Origin: Lewinellaceae bacterium
GTDB lineage: Bacteria > Bacteroidota > Bacteroidia > Chitinophagales > Saprospiraceae
NCBI GenBank assembly: GCA_020636275.1
Contig: JACJYD010000001.1
Span: forward strand, 1,488,001-1,552,000
Direction: 5' to 3'
Length of the DNA: 64,000 nucleotides
The notes below the pieces were generated by a model. The model worked only from the letters and a program-made list of their open reading frames with translations, was not told the DNA's origin and did no database searches. Positions 26,057 to 34,474 of the stretch are shown here, in pieces (positions within the stretch are counted from its first letter, which is position 1; each line of letters starts with the position of its first letter). Made by a program: the position numbers and the translations under genes.

Positions 26057-26113
26057 GATTTTCAATGTTTGGCCCCCTTGTTTGGCGGATAGGCCCTGTG
26101 TGCCGTTTGTAGG

Positions 26114-26860
26114 TTATGGGTTCATGGGTTCGATGGAAAATGCCGTAGCGCCGTTGGCTTTGAGCGCCAATTGGGCATCCTGATTGGCCATGATCATAGG
26201 GCCCCATACTTCGAAATCCCAGGTATTTGGATTTTGCAGCCACTCATTCAGATCGTAGTTCAGCTGGAGCTGCATGGTATTTCCGTCGATTTTCAAGCCG
26301 TTGTCGATCGGAAGGGTGATCTCGATGAAGTTTTGGTTATTGCCGGTAGCGCCGGTATGGAGATTGAACGCTTTTTCCTCGCCGGTGCCGGGCAATTTGT
26401 ACTTCCCTTCAAATTTCATGTAGTGATATCCCTGGTCGCCGGACAAAGGCCATTCCATGTTGATGTTGGTCAGGGTATTGGGCAGGCCGCCGTCGACATT
26501 GGTGTCTGCATCGAGGCCGTAAACAAAGGAAAGAGAGGTGTACGTTCCCGGAGGTACGTCCGGAATGGGAATGCTGGGATCGGTAGTTCCCAATTCCTGA
26601 TAAAATACCTCGTCGAGGAAATACTCCGTCCCGTCGTCTTTGCGGAGGGTAAAATTGGAGAGGTAATACTGGAGCCGGGTCACTTCAAAGGTATAGCCTG
26701 CGGCGCAAGTATACCGGAAATCGTTGGTCACGAGCTCCTGGCCCCCAACATTGTAGTTGATGAAAATAGTAACGTTTCCGTTGGTGGCTTCTTTTTGACA
26801 GGCGCTCAGCAAAACGAGCGAAGAGAGGATCAGAATGTGAAAGGCGTAGTTCTTTTTCAT
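26114..26860 (-). CDS. MbnP-like lipoprotein, probable copper-binding partner of the diheme enzyme
   Basis: 248 aa. Lipoprotein signal with LLSAC (Cys 21). The body has MbnP-family traits: FINYNVGGQEL at the start, RLQYYLSNFTLRKDDG, SFVYGLDADTNVDGG, a NMEWPLSGDQGYHYMKFEG segment and a closing aromatic strand WDFEVWGPMI. In methanotrophs MbnP binds copper after its MbnH partner converts a tryptophan to kynurenine; candidate tryptophans here are in NMEW, NEWLQ, NTWDF and EVWGP. It is first in the two-gene operon. Related proteins occur widely outside methanobactin clusters, and no methanobactin genes are seen here. An FNR-like box and no clear -7 element were found upstream. Confidence 0.78.
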   Translation of the reverse strand: MKKNYAFHILILSSLVLLSACQKEATNGNVTIFINYNVGGQELVTNDFRYTCAAGYTFEVTRLQYYLSNFTLRKDDGTEYFLDEVFYQELGTTDPSIPIPDVPPGTYTSLSFVYGLDADTNVDGGLPNTLTNINMEWPLSGDQGYHYMKFEGKYKLPGTGEEKAFNLHTGATGNNQNFIEITLPIDNGLKIDGNTMQLQLNYDLNEWLQNPNTWDFEVWGPMIMANQDAQLALKANGATAFSIEPMNP

Positions 26861-26917
26861 GACAATCGGGTTTAATTTCGATTGCCAAAAGCTGGGGAAT
26901 TTTGAGGAAAAAATAAA

Positions 26918-26929
26918 TGATTTTTGTCA
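26918..26929. promoter_or_regulatory. FNR-like site upstream of the MbnP-like gene
   Basis: TGAT-TTTT-GTCA, one base from TGAT-N4-ATCA, 58 bp upstream of the MbnP-like start codon. Binding is inferred. Confidence 0.3.
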
Positions 26930-26940
26930 GTATGGAAAAT

Positions 26941-26971
26941 CGGGAAGGGCGCGCAAAGCGCGCCCTTCCCG
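26941..26971. terminator. Perfect 14-bp GC-rich hairpin with AAA loop
   Basis: CGGGAAGGGCGCGC, loop AAA, and its exact complement. It starts 5 bp after the stop of the 1032-aa protein gene (minus strand), so it probably ends that transcript, with ATTTTCC following on the minus strand. Confidence 0.65.
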
Positions 26972-26976
26972 GGCAT

Positions 26977-29900
26977 CTATTTGGTAAATAAGGTCTTGAT
27001 CGGCACATCGACGCCGAAGTTAAAGAAAAAGCGGGTTGACCGGAGGTTGATCTCATCCCCCAGCGGGTTTTCGATGTACTGGCGGCCGATCTGTCCGCCG
27101 ACGCCGATGTAGAACGGCGAGTCGGGTATGTTCCAGTGGATCTGCAGGCTTGGCTTGAACATATTTTTATATGTAAACTTATAGTCGCCGAAGGGGCTGT
27201 CGTCGCTCCGGTATGACAGGATACTGCCCAGATCGAGCAAGGAGAGGAACAGGGAGAAGGAGGGCGGCTTTAAACCGTTGCCGATCCGGCCGCTCATCGT
27301 AATGCCGATGGGCATGGTCGGAGCGATGCTGATGAACTGGTCGGTGGCAGACAAGGTGGACCCGTCCCAGGTTTCCCTCCCCACTGAGCCGCCGAGATAG
27401 GCGTTGAGGCCCACGGTGAGCTTTTTCTGCCGTTTCAGGCGGGAGCTGCCCGGAGGGTCGGCGATGCCTTCCAGCAGGCTCTGTACTTCATCTCCGGTTT
27501 CAGCGTCGACGAGGTCGGCGATGAAATATCCGTATTTGGAGAGAAATTCGTGGATGGATCCGTCCGGATTTAAGCCTTCCATGAGAATAAAGAGGCGGAT
27601 CGCGGCGGTCATGGCGTGCCGGTGGTCGCCAATGTTGAGGTAGTAGATGAGGTCCAGCACCATATTGGAAAGCTCGGCCAGGGAATCGAGCGTCGGGTCG
27701 GTCTCGGAAAGGGGATAGACCTGATCGGGGGTGGCCGGATCGACGATCAGCGGGATATCCAACACGCGGTTCAGGGTGTTGACAATGAAAGCGGAGGTGT
27801 AATAAAAATTCAATTGTCCGTTTTCATTGAGGGTGTCCACGACCGTTGGGTTGAGGAGGTAGGGCAGGTCGCTGACGGTGAGCTGCACCAGACGGGCAAG
27901 GCCTTCCGGGGAGATGCGTCTGACGTGCTGTACCTGGCAGAGGCGTTGGTATAAAAGGCCGAGGTAGGCATTGTTCAGGGCCGGGTTGTTGAACAGGGTA
28001 TCGAGTTCGGCTTTGGTGATCCATTTTTGCCCCGGTTCGGAGGATCCCGAACGGAGGCAGTACATCAGGTGGGTCAGCGTTTCAGTCAGGCCGAGCATGG
28101 GTTGGGCGTTGGCCATGATCCGCATTTCAGACGGAGCAGAAACCTGTTTGACCGTGTCGAGTTGATGGCCCATCGCCTCGAGGTCCTTGCTCAGGAGATC
28201 GATCATGTCCAATACACCGGCATAGGGATGTGCGCTCTCTTTCCCGGAGAGGTACTGTTGAACGGGACTGTCGGACTGCTGTTCGGGAAATTGCGAGGCG
28301 AGCTTGTCGTTCAGCAGATAGAGCCGGTCTTCCACGTCGATCAGCTTTTGAGTTTCCGCTTCGGGGGAGATCGTTCGCATGCCCAGGGCCTGTAGCTGCG
28401 CTTCCGACAGGTCGAGCCCCTGGACCCCCACGAGAAAGTCCACGATATCCTGATACCCGTCATCGATAATGGCGGCGAGCATGTCGAAGGCCAGTCCCTG
28501 GTTGCCGGTCAGTTGGGGCTCCCAAAAGTCTTTGGTGGCGAGGATCGTCTTTTGCAGGGATTGTCTGCGGACTTCCAGGTTTTGATAAACGGCCTCGATC
28601 GTATTTGGCTGGAGGTCCATTTTCCATTGGTCGTAGACCATTTTAAATGTCGTCAGGTCGTTGGTCCAGTTGCTCAGGATCTGGTCGATCGAGAGATCGG
28701 AAAACCAGGTGCCGTTCAGGTTGCGGACCAGATCGAGGCCGGCGGCGCGCCATTCTTCCGGGCTTCGGTCTTCTCCAAAATACCGGTCGTAGGCGCCGAC
28801 GTTCCGGAAGCGCAGGATGTATGCGGTGTCGAGACGACCTTCCAGCAGGTAGGGCAGGAGGTTGAGGCGGAAGACCTCTGCGGTATCGGTCCCGAACAAC
28901 ATGTCGAGGTTATAGGCAGGCTGGAGCTCCAGGGCAAAATCGGGATAGCTTATCCCTTCCTCTTCCGTGGTCTCTTCGATCCCGTTCATGATCTGTGCTT
29001 CCCCATCTTCCAGTTCCAGATAGATATCGGTGATCAGGTTGACGCATTCGCGGCTCAGCCGGACCAGTTCCTGATATTCCGGAGAATCGGTTGGGGTTTC
29101 AGCTGTGAGGAAATTGGCTTTTTTCTCGGTTTGGTAATAATTTTCGTAGAGGTTGCGGAAGGTGAGCGGCAGGATCTCTTCCAGGGGCAACCCGTTTTGC
29201 GCCATTCCGACGATGGAATAAACCGCCAGGAGATTGTAGATCAGCGGGTCTTCCTTCAGGACGTCAAAGCGTTCCTCGCTCAGGATGATGGAAGGAAGGC
29301 GAACGCTGAGCATTTGCAGGTCTTCGTAGAAAGCGTCCCGCACCCGTTGGATGAAGGAGTTGGAGTAGGTCTGTCCGGGGTCCCTGAACTGTTCCACGAC
29401 GGTGGGGAACAGGTCTTCGTATTCGACGACATCCTTGGTCAGGAAGCGTTCCATGAAATTGATCACGACCTCTTCCTGTGCCCGTTCCAGTACGAACTGG
29501 AACAGCCCCTCGATGATCGCCTGGGAGTTGACAAGGCCATTATGGACGTTTTGATTGCTTTCCTGGGCCATTTCCGCCAGGGCAACCTGCGTTTCAACCG
29601 GGGGGATGCTGTATTCCCGAAGGGCCCGCGATACGGAGAGGTATTCGGCCGGGGAGCTGCCGTATTCACCCCGGAGCAGGCCGACCATCCGTTCCCGAGG
29701 CGCTTGGCGCAGCGAATCGGACTGCTCCCGGAAAGTCCGTATAAAGTCAAGGTGGGTAGAATCCAGGGCGATTGTCAGGCTGTCGAGCGGGATCAGATCG
29801 GGGATGCGGGGATTATCCATGTACCGGTAGGGGAGTTTTGCCAGTTTGGAATGGGAAAATTCCGGGGACATGGGGTTGTCGTATTCATACAAGATGGCTA

Positions 29901-30075
29901 TCATGCGGGAGTAAGCCTCCATCGCGGCGGAGTCTTGCAGGTCATAGCCTTTTTCTTCCAGCATCCGGGTAGCCTCCACCAGCGCTTTGGCGTCCTGGTA
30001 CAGGCTCTGCCCCTGGGCCTGAACAACAAGGAGGAGAAAAAAGAATAGTTTGGTGAGTACGGAGATTGGTTTCAT
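26977..30075 (-). CDS. Large secreted helical protein with C-terminal outer-membrane-like region, family unknown
   Basis: 1032 aa. Signal peptide to about 22 (LVVQAQGQ). Residues 23 to about 860 are mostly amphipathic helices with many Leu, Glu and Gln and few cysteines; there is no repeat I can define and no catalytic motif. The last 160 residues change to alternating strands (VGLNAYLGGSVGRETW, ISIAPTMPIGITMSGRIG, LSLLDLGSILSYR, FYIGVGGQIG, RSTRFFFNFGVDV), as in an outer-membrane barrel or its rim; the chain ends IKTLFTK, not in an aromatic. I do not recognise the family. The gene begins 10 bp after the stop of the 221-aa gene, so the two are one operon and perhaps a cytoplasm/envelope pair. 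Confidence 0.75.
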   Translation of the reverse strand: MKPISVLTKLFFFLLLVVQAQGQSLYQDAKALVEATRMLEEKGYDLQDSAAMEAYSRMIAILYEYDNPMSPEFSHSKLAKLPYRYMDNPRIPDLIPLDSLTIALDSTHLDFIRTFREQSDSLRQAPRERMVGLLRGEYGSSPAEYLSVSRALREYSIPPVETQVALAEMAQESNQNVHNGLVNSQAIIEGLFQFVLERAQEEVVINFMERFLTKDVVEYEDLFPTVVEQFRDPGQTYSNSFIQRVRDAFYEDLQMLSVRLPSIILSEERFDVLKEDPLIYNLLAVYSIVGMAQNGLPLEEILPLTFRNLYENYYQTEKKANFLTAETPTDSPEYQELVRLSRECVNLITDIYLELEDGEAQIMNGIEETTEEEGISYPDFALELQPAYNLDMLFGTDTAEVFRLNLLPYLLEGRLDTAYILRFRNVGAYDRYFGEDRSPEEWRAAGLDLVRNLNGTWFSDLSIDQILSNWTNDLTTFKMVYDQWKMDLQPNTIEAVYQNLEVRRQSLQKTILATKDFWEPQLTGNQGLAFDMLAAIIDDGYQDIVDFLVGVQGLDLSEAQLQALGMRTISPEAETQKLIDVEDRLYLLNDKLASQFPEQQSDSPVQQYLSGKESAHPYAGVLDMIDLLSKDLEAMGHQLDTVKQVSAPSEMRIMANAQPMLGLTETLTHLMYCLRSGSSEPGQKWITKAELDTLFNNPALNNAYLGLLYQRLCQVQHVRRISPEGLARLVQLTVSDLPYLLNPTVVDTLNENGQLNFYYTSAFIVNTLNRVLDIPLIVDPATPDQVYPLSETDPTLDSLAELSNMVLDLIYYLNIGDHRHAMTAAIRLFILMEGLNPDGSIHEFLSKYGYFIADLVDAETGDEVQSLLEGIADPPGSSRLKRQKKLTVGLNAYLGGSVGRETWDGSTLSATDQFISIAPTMPIGITMSGRIGNGLKPPSFSLFLSLLDLGSILSYRSDDSPFGDYKFTYKNMFKPSLQIHWNIPDSPFYIGVGGQIGRQYIENPLGDEINLRSTRFFFNFGVDVPIKTLFTK

Positions 30076-30085
30076 GGGATATGTA

Positions 30086-30751
30086 TTAGTTCGCGTTGCC
30101 GTTGATTTTTTTCTCGATGAAGTCGTTTAGCAGTTTATAGGCACCGGTAAACTGGACTACCGTTTCGACTACGCCGATCAGGCGGTCGTATAAGGCGACC
30201 ATTTTCAGGTCGTTCTGGTTGGTGTCGATCTCATTGTTCTTCAACTTGGCCCGGTAGTCGTCGATCTGGTTGTTAAAACGATCGTCTTCCTCCTGAAATT
30301 CCTCATTTTCCATTGGATCATCGCCGGAATCTGCCATCGACTTCTTTTTCCGGGTGATATTCCCACGGATCAGGCGCATAGCCTCCAGCATTTTGATGTT
30401 CCAGTCGGAGGTGCTGGCATGGTTGAGCCAGCGCAGCGATTCCTGCAAAATATTATCTTCCAGGAAGGTGGTGAGATTTTCGACTTCCGTTTGCAATTCA
30501 TCCAGCGCGCCATCGGGCAGGGTCCGGATGGTCAGAATATGTTGGACGAACTGGAGGGGGTCGAATTCGATCGGGTGGAGCCAAATGCCTTCGACTTTAA
30601 ATTTTTCGAAGGTATTCTCCAGATTTTGAACAATATCGATCACATCGGGGTCATCACTTCCCAACTGGGCAATGAGGGCATCAACTTTGACCCGGCAAGC
30701 ATCTTTGGCTTCCTGGACGAGCGACTTTAGCTGGGTATTGTCTGCGGACAT
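30086..30751 (-). CDS. Cytoplasmic helical protein of unknown family, partner of the 1032-aa protein
   Basis: 221 aa from MSADNTQLK (30751); an in-frame extension to 30805 adds a Lys/Cys/aromatic stretch without purpose. The chain is almost all helix: a first coiled segment (about 5-55), a middle region rich in Leu/Ile (EFDPLQFVQHILTIRTLPDG), a highly acidic linker (DPMENEEFQEEDDRF) and a final helix with VVETVVQFTGAYKLLNDFI. No signal peptide, membrane segment or known motif. It is the first gene of the pair and probably interacts with its neighbour or regulates it; this is inferred from the 10-bp spacing alone. Confidence 0.65.
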   Translation of the reverse strand: MSADNTQLKSLVQEAKDACRVKVDALIAQLGSDDPDVIDIVQNLENTFEKFKVEGIWLHPIEFDPLQFVQHILTIRTLPDGALDELQTEVENLTTFLEDNILQESLRWLNHASTSDWNIKMLEAMRLIRGNITRKKKSMADSGDDPMENEEFQEEDDRFNNQIDDYRAKLKNNEIDTNQNDLKMVALYDRLIGVVETVVQFTGAYKLLNDFIEKKINGNAN

Positions 30752-30815
30752 AAAATTTGGTTTTTTATAAAGATAACCGAAGATAGGTTTATTACAGCGT
30801 TTCAATAATAAATTT

Positions 30816-30860
30816 ATAAAGAATGATTGGGCGGAGACAGCCCGCCCAATCGTTCTTTAT
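30816..30860. repeat. 19-bp-arm inverted repeat
   Basis: Arms 30816-30834 and 30842-30860 pair except at one position (ATAAAGAATGATTGGGCGG and its partner), loop AGACAGC. It lies about 65 bp upstream of the 221-aa gene start and 95 bp beyond the propeller lipoprotein stop. On the minus strand AAATTTATTATT follows it, so it may back up the terminator at 30902. Confidence 0.5.
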
Positions 30861-30901
30861 GAGGAGTTTTTCGACCGCAGGAATAAAAATAAAGATAAAA
30901 A

Positions 30902-30939
30902 GGAAGCGCAACAGTCATGCTCACGACTGTTGCGCTTCC
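30902..30939 (-). terminator. Intrinsic terminator of the propeller lipoprotein gene
   Basis: Fifteen-base perfect arms (GGAAGCGCAACAGTC and complement), 8-base loop; on the minus strand TTTTTATCTTTATTTTTATT follows directly. Begins 16 bp after the stop codon. Confidence 0.85.
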
Positions 30940-30955
30940 CGTTTAGAATAAAAGA

Positions 30956-31852
30956 TCAGATAGACCCTTTCGAAAAGACGATGACCCGGCCGTTGGGCGA
31001 CCAGTCGGGGTCTATTTCGTTGAAATCAGGCGTATTGGTCAGGTTTTCCATGACGCCGTCTTCAACCCGGACCCGCCAGATGTCGTAGCTATCGGTTTCG
31101 TTGCCGGAGAAAAAGGCGATCATTTTACTGTTGCTCGACCAGGAGGGTTTACCGACCGGATCGGTGCAATTGGTCAGTTGCACGGACGCGCCGGTTGGTG
31201 CACCTGTTTCGTCGACCGGGATGAGGAACAGTTGCCCGGCCCGGCAGTAGGCGATCGTAGTGCCATCGGGCGACCAGACCGGGGCGGAACCCGGGCAGAG
31301 GTATTTTTCTTCGCCGGTTTCCAGGTTGCGGGTATAGATGCCATTGCGTTCGAATACGATCATTTTGTTGTCGGGCGACCAATCCGCCCGGCATCCATCC
31401 GTGACCGGCTCTGCGATACCGCCTTCCCAGTAAATCCTGTAAATGCGGACCCCTCCGTCTTCAGATGTTTTGGTGAAAACGATCCATTTTCCATTGGGCG
31501 ACCAGGAGGGATCGTTTCCTCCTTCCGCGCCGGGGAGCAATTTGCTTTCTTTTGTCTGCACATCCGTCACGTAGATATGATGTTCAGGATCAAAAAAGGC
31601 ATCGTGGGCCACAAAACGGGTATCGTGGGAAAAGGAGGGATCAAACTCCCCACAGTTGGGAATGTGGGAAAGCTGCATCGTTTCCCCTGTTTTCGGATTG
31701 AGTACGTAAAGGTCAAAATCGGGCGCCGCGGTCCGGAATTCCAGCGAGGCCTTATCCGATAGTTCTTCTTTTAACAGAGCGTCTTTTTGACACCCCGCAG
31801 CCAATATTGCCAATAGCAGCAATACACTGGCAAGGGTCATATGTTTTTTCAT
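30956..31852 (-). CDS. TolB-like PD40 beta-propeller lipoprotein
   Basis: 298 aa from MKKHMTLA (31852). Lipobox LAAGC at about residue 20. Six PD40-type blades can be counted from their PxWSPDG motifs: DPSFSHDTRFVA, DPSWSPNGKWIVF, RADWSPDNKMIVF, APVWSPDGTTIAY, KPSWSSNSKMIAF and DPDWSPNGRVIVF. This gives one complete six-bladed propeller, as in TolB, but without the TolB N-terminal domain. Lipid attachment suggests the periplasm or outer membrane, with a binding rather than catalytic role. The upstream start at 31930 would place 26 charged residues before the signal. It shares a 180-bp divergent region, with an FNR-like box, with the four-module protein gene. Confidence 0.82.
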   Translation of the reverse strand: MKKHMTLASVLLLLAILAAGCQKDALLKEELSDKASLEFRTAAPDFDLYVLNPKTGETMQLSHIPNCGEFDPSFSHDTRFVAHDAFFDPEHHIYVTDVQTKESKLLPGAEGGNDPSWSPNGKWIVFTKTSEDGGVRIYRIYWEGGIAEPVTDGCRADWSPDNKMIVFERNGIYTRNLETGEEKYLCPGSAPVWSPDGTTIAYCRAGQLFLIPVDETGAPTGASVQLTNCTDPVGKPSWSSNSKMIAFFSGNETDSYDIWRVRVEDGVMENLTNTPDFNEIDPDWSPNGRVIVFSKGSI

Positions 31853-31902
31853 GGCAGGTAATTTGTTTGCGCATAAGTACCCCGAAACCCCTAAATTTAC
31901 AA

Positions 31903-31914
31903 TGACTTCTGTCA
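31903..31914. promoter_or_regulatory. Perfect 12-bp inverted repeat, FNR/DNR-like
   Basis: TGAC-TTCT-GTCA, a symmetric variant of the FNR core, 51 bp upstream of the propeller lipoprotein start in a divergent region. Symmetry supports a dimeric regulator; identity is inferred. Confidence 0.35.
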
Positions 31915-32031
31915 GGTGAGACAGTGACAAAATACATCTTTCTCCGTCCTAGACAGTGATTTATGTATTTTTAATCTTTCCTCATCTTTATAGTGTTGTC
32001 CCTCGATTTTTTTACTCAAAAACCAGACCCC

Positions 32032-33684
32032 ATGCGATTTTTCCCCGCTTTACTGATCTTTTTTGGCGCCATCGCCCTTCGCGCCCAACCTTCCCTTTCC
32101 GACCTGACCGGCGATCTGGCCAAGGCCATGCAAGAGGTGGAAACGGCAAAAGCTACCTTATCCCAATCGATCGAAACCGTTAAGGATAAACCTTATGTGA
32201 TCGTCTACCATCTTTCCACTACCAGTCCAAAGGGCCGTACCCTTGAAGAAGAGTGGCGGTTTAATCTGGCTGACATCGACTCCAGAAGTGTGCGGGTGGA
32301 GGATGGTAAGGACGCCCTGCGCATTAATCTTAAAATGGACAAAGGCCAGAAATACGTTCAGTACTTCAAGGACGGCAGCCTGACCTCCTACACCGATAAC
32401 CTGGAATTTTACGGAAAGGATATCGACAATGCCCGGCAGATCGAAAGCCTTTTGCTGGCTGCCGTTCCAAAGGCCATGGCGGCCTGGGATCAAACTGCCA
32501 ATATTGAGGGCCTGAACAACGACCAACTTCTGGAACTTTTGATGAAGCTGGTCGATGATATGGAACTGGATGGCACGAATTACCGGCAACGGCTGACCCA
32601 AATGCCCGATTATCCCGATCGCCTCAACCTGAACCTGGTAACCAGTAACGCCCGGAACAGCCGGCAGGAAACCTACATCTGGAGCCTCGGCGATCTGAAG
32701 CCGGGCGGTGTCCGGATCAACTTCTCCGGCGATGACGCCCTTGTCGAAGCCGTCACCAAAGATAACATGCCCTGGGTATACGTTCAGGAAGAAGGCGTAC
32801 AGAAAGACTACGCCAAAGCCGTCTATTTCCGGGTGCCGGATGCCGACCGGGGTAAGCAACTGGTGGCCGTTCTGGAGAAGCTGATCCCATTCGGAGAAAG
32901 GTCCATCCAGAGCCGCCTTCCTTCCCCCGGCAACCCCGCCGAGAATTTTGACCGCATCAGTGCCAGTTTAGGCGCTTTTTCAGTGGGAAAGAATTCCTAT
33001 AACGTCGGACTGGAGAAAAAATGCCAGACCCGCCTGACGGAAACCCAGGGGAGCACCAATATGGAATACGCCTTTCATATGGGCGATCTCGACCCCAAGT
33101 CGGTAAAACTCGAAATGGATGACGATCAGGTGGAAATCCACGTCAACACGGAAAAGAAAGCGGACTACATCTGGGTATCAAAGGATGGGGAGCAGGCAAA
33201 CTACGACGACGAGATCGTTATACAGGTTGCCGATGTAGAGAAAGGCCGCCTGATCGCCTATCTCCTTCCCACCCTGATCGATCAATGCCCGGAAGAGGTC
33301 AACTTCGGCAAATTCGAGGATGTGGAAAAATGGATCTCGGATGGGAAGGCTCCCGACACCGGCATTTCCCAAACGCTCTCCCGGAAATCGGGTGAAGAGG
33401 CCTGCAAATGGAAATACGTGATCCGCGATAACGACGAGAAAAAGCCCTCGGAAGAATCTTACGAATTCAACGCCTACGACCTCGACCCCGATCAGGTCCG
33501 GATTGAGGTCAATCGCAAAACGGTGAGCGTCGAGGTGCAAACCCTTCGGAAGCAGAATATCATATCCAGCGTAGTCAAGGAAAAGCCGGGGTTTGTATCC
33601 TCCCTCGCCTTCGAGGTGGCGGATATCAAGTCCGCCAAGTCCCTGCGTACGACCCTGGAACAGTTGATCGCCGAGTGCAAGTAA
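32032..33684 (+). CDS. Secreted protein with four tandem copies of an unrecognised ~95-aa module
   Basis: 550 aa from MRFFPALL (32032). Signal peptide to about residue 18 (ALRAQ). Four related modules can be aligned by eye: 55-150, 196-288, 322-418 and 457-549. Each has an opening strand, then a LxDLDPxxVxI turn (LADIDSRSVRV, LGDLKPGGVRI, MGDLDPKSVKL, AYDLDPDQVRI), a second strand pair, and a closing VxDxxxAxxLxxxLxxLI segment (YGKDIDNARQIESLLLA; VPDADRGKQLVAVLEKLI; VADVEKGRLIAYLLPTLI; VADIKSAKSLRTTLEQLI). Cysteines occur only in modules 3 and 4. I recognise no family. Linkers are 35-45 residues. A periplasmic binding role is possible; no enzyme motif is seen. Confidence 0.75.
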   Translation: MRFFPALLIFFGAIALRAQPSLSDLTGDLAKAMQEVETAKATLSQSIETVKDKPYVIVYHLSTTSPKGRTLEEEWRFNLADIDSRSVRVEDGKDALRINLKMDKGQKYVQYFKDGSLTSYTDNLEFYGKDIDNARQIESLLLAAVPKAMAAWDQTANIEGLNNDQLLELLMKLVDDMELDGTNYRQRLTQMPDYPDRLNLNLVTSNARNSRQETYIWSLGDLKPGGVRINFSGDDALVEAVTKDNMPWVYVQEEGVQKDYAKAVYFRVPDADRGKQLVAVLEKLIPFGERSIQSRLPSPGNPAENFDRISASLGAFSVGKNSYNVGLEKKCQTRLTETQGSTNMEYAFHMGDLDPKSVKLEMDDDQVEIHVNTEKKADYIWVSKDGEQANYDDEIVIQVADVEKGRLIAYLLPTLIDQCPEEVNFGKFEDVEKWISDGKAPDTGISQTLSRKSGEEACKWKYVIRDNDEKKPSEESYEFNAYDLDPDQVRIEVNRKTVSVEVQTLRKQNIISSVVKEKPGFVSSLAFEVADIKSAKSLRTTLEQLIAECK

Positions 33685-33700
33685 ATATAAATAACGTGTG

Positions 33701-33740
33701 AGAAAGGGGCCCCGTCACCGGCAGGGCCCTTTTCTTTTTT
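33701..33740 (+). terminator. Intrinsic terminator after the four-module protein
   Basis: AGAAAGGGGCCC (33701-33712) pairs with GGGCCCTTTTCT (33724-33735), one G-T pair, followed by TTTTT. It starts 17 bp after the stop codon. Confidence 0.85.
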
Positions 33741-33837
33741 AAACTTGAGCCAATAAGTCAATCAATTGGACTTTTGAGCAAAATTCCGTGGCGCAATAGT
33801 TCGGTCCTTTGTACTATCAAAAAAAAGGAACAGAATT

Positions 33838-34434
33838 ATGAAAACGCCATTTATCGATCTTATCCCCGAATCCCCGTATTCCCCTTATGGGTTGAACCAC
33901 CTACGCGCCGCTTTCCCGTTTTTGAAATTTGCGGCCCGTCCATCCCATCTTCTAACTGAAGAAGCCCTGACAGAAATGGCCCTGGGCAGCATTCCGGACC
34001 TGGAACACGTATGCCGCGATCTCTTCGATACATTCGGATTTGAAAGCCCTCCTTATTCAGCCCTGCAATTTATTCCCGTTCTGAAGAACCTGGAATCTAT
34101 TCCAAAAGCGGAGGCGGAGCGGTTTTTCAATAATCCGAAGACCGGCCACATCCTGGTAAAGAACGCCCTGCTCAAAGTGGTATTGATCCACTGGAAGCCC
34201 GGGCAATTCATCGACGTTCACGGTCATCCGAAAGGAGGTTGCGTATTCAAGATCCTGCAGGGCAGTCTTGAAGAAAAGCGATACAATTCCGATGACTCCC
34301 GGCAGTTGCTGGGCATCAGCACGCTTCATAGCGGTAGCATGGCCTATATCGACGATACCATGGCGCACCACTCGGTAGGAAATCCCTTCGACGTTCCCGC
34401 TATCAGTTTGCATGCATATACACCCGGAGTGTAG
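33838..34434 (+). CDS. Cysteine dioxygenase-like cupin (thiol dioxygenase)
   Basis: 198 aa. It aligns by eye to mammalian cysteine dioxygenase: HGHPKGGC supplies two iron-binding histidines (H128, H130) and the cysteine (C135) that forms the Cys-Tyr crosslink; YIDDTMAHHSVGN gives the third histidine (H178); SLHAYTPG gives the crosslink tyrosine (Y194). The position matching the Arg that holds the substrate carboxylate appears to be Lys108, so the thiol used may not be L-cysteine. The reaction adds O2 to a thiol to give a sulfinate. A DsrE-type sulfur protein follows in the same direction, which suggests joint sulfur metabolism. Bacterial forms often carry either the Arg or a Gln at that site. 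Confidence 0.8.
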   Translation: MKTPFIDLIPESPYSPYGLNHLRAAFPFLKFAARPSHLLTEEALTEMALGSIPDLEHVCRDLFDTFGFESPPYSALQFIPVLKNLESIPKAEAERFFNNPKTGHILVKNALLKVVLIHWKPGQFIDVHGHPKGGCVFKILQGSLEEKRYNSDDSRQLLGISTLHSGSMAYIDDTMAHHSVGNPFDVPAISLHAYTPGV

Positions 34435-34474
34435 ATCAAATCAAATCCATTTAAGTAGTGCGACAAAATTAATC

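Noticed and set aside
25052..26860. Methanobactin biosynthesis locus
   Set aside because: Only the MbnP/MbnH-like pair is present; no precursor peptide or MbnB/MbnC-like gene was seen.
28513..30048. 511-aa plus-strand frame opposite the 1032-aa gene
   Set aside because: The minus-strand frame is twice as long, begins with a signal peptide and is followed by a terminator. The plus frame is Val/Gly/Phe/Gln-rich without motifs.
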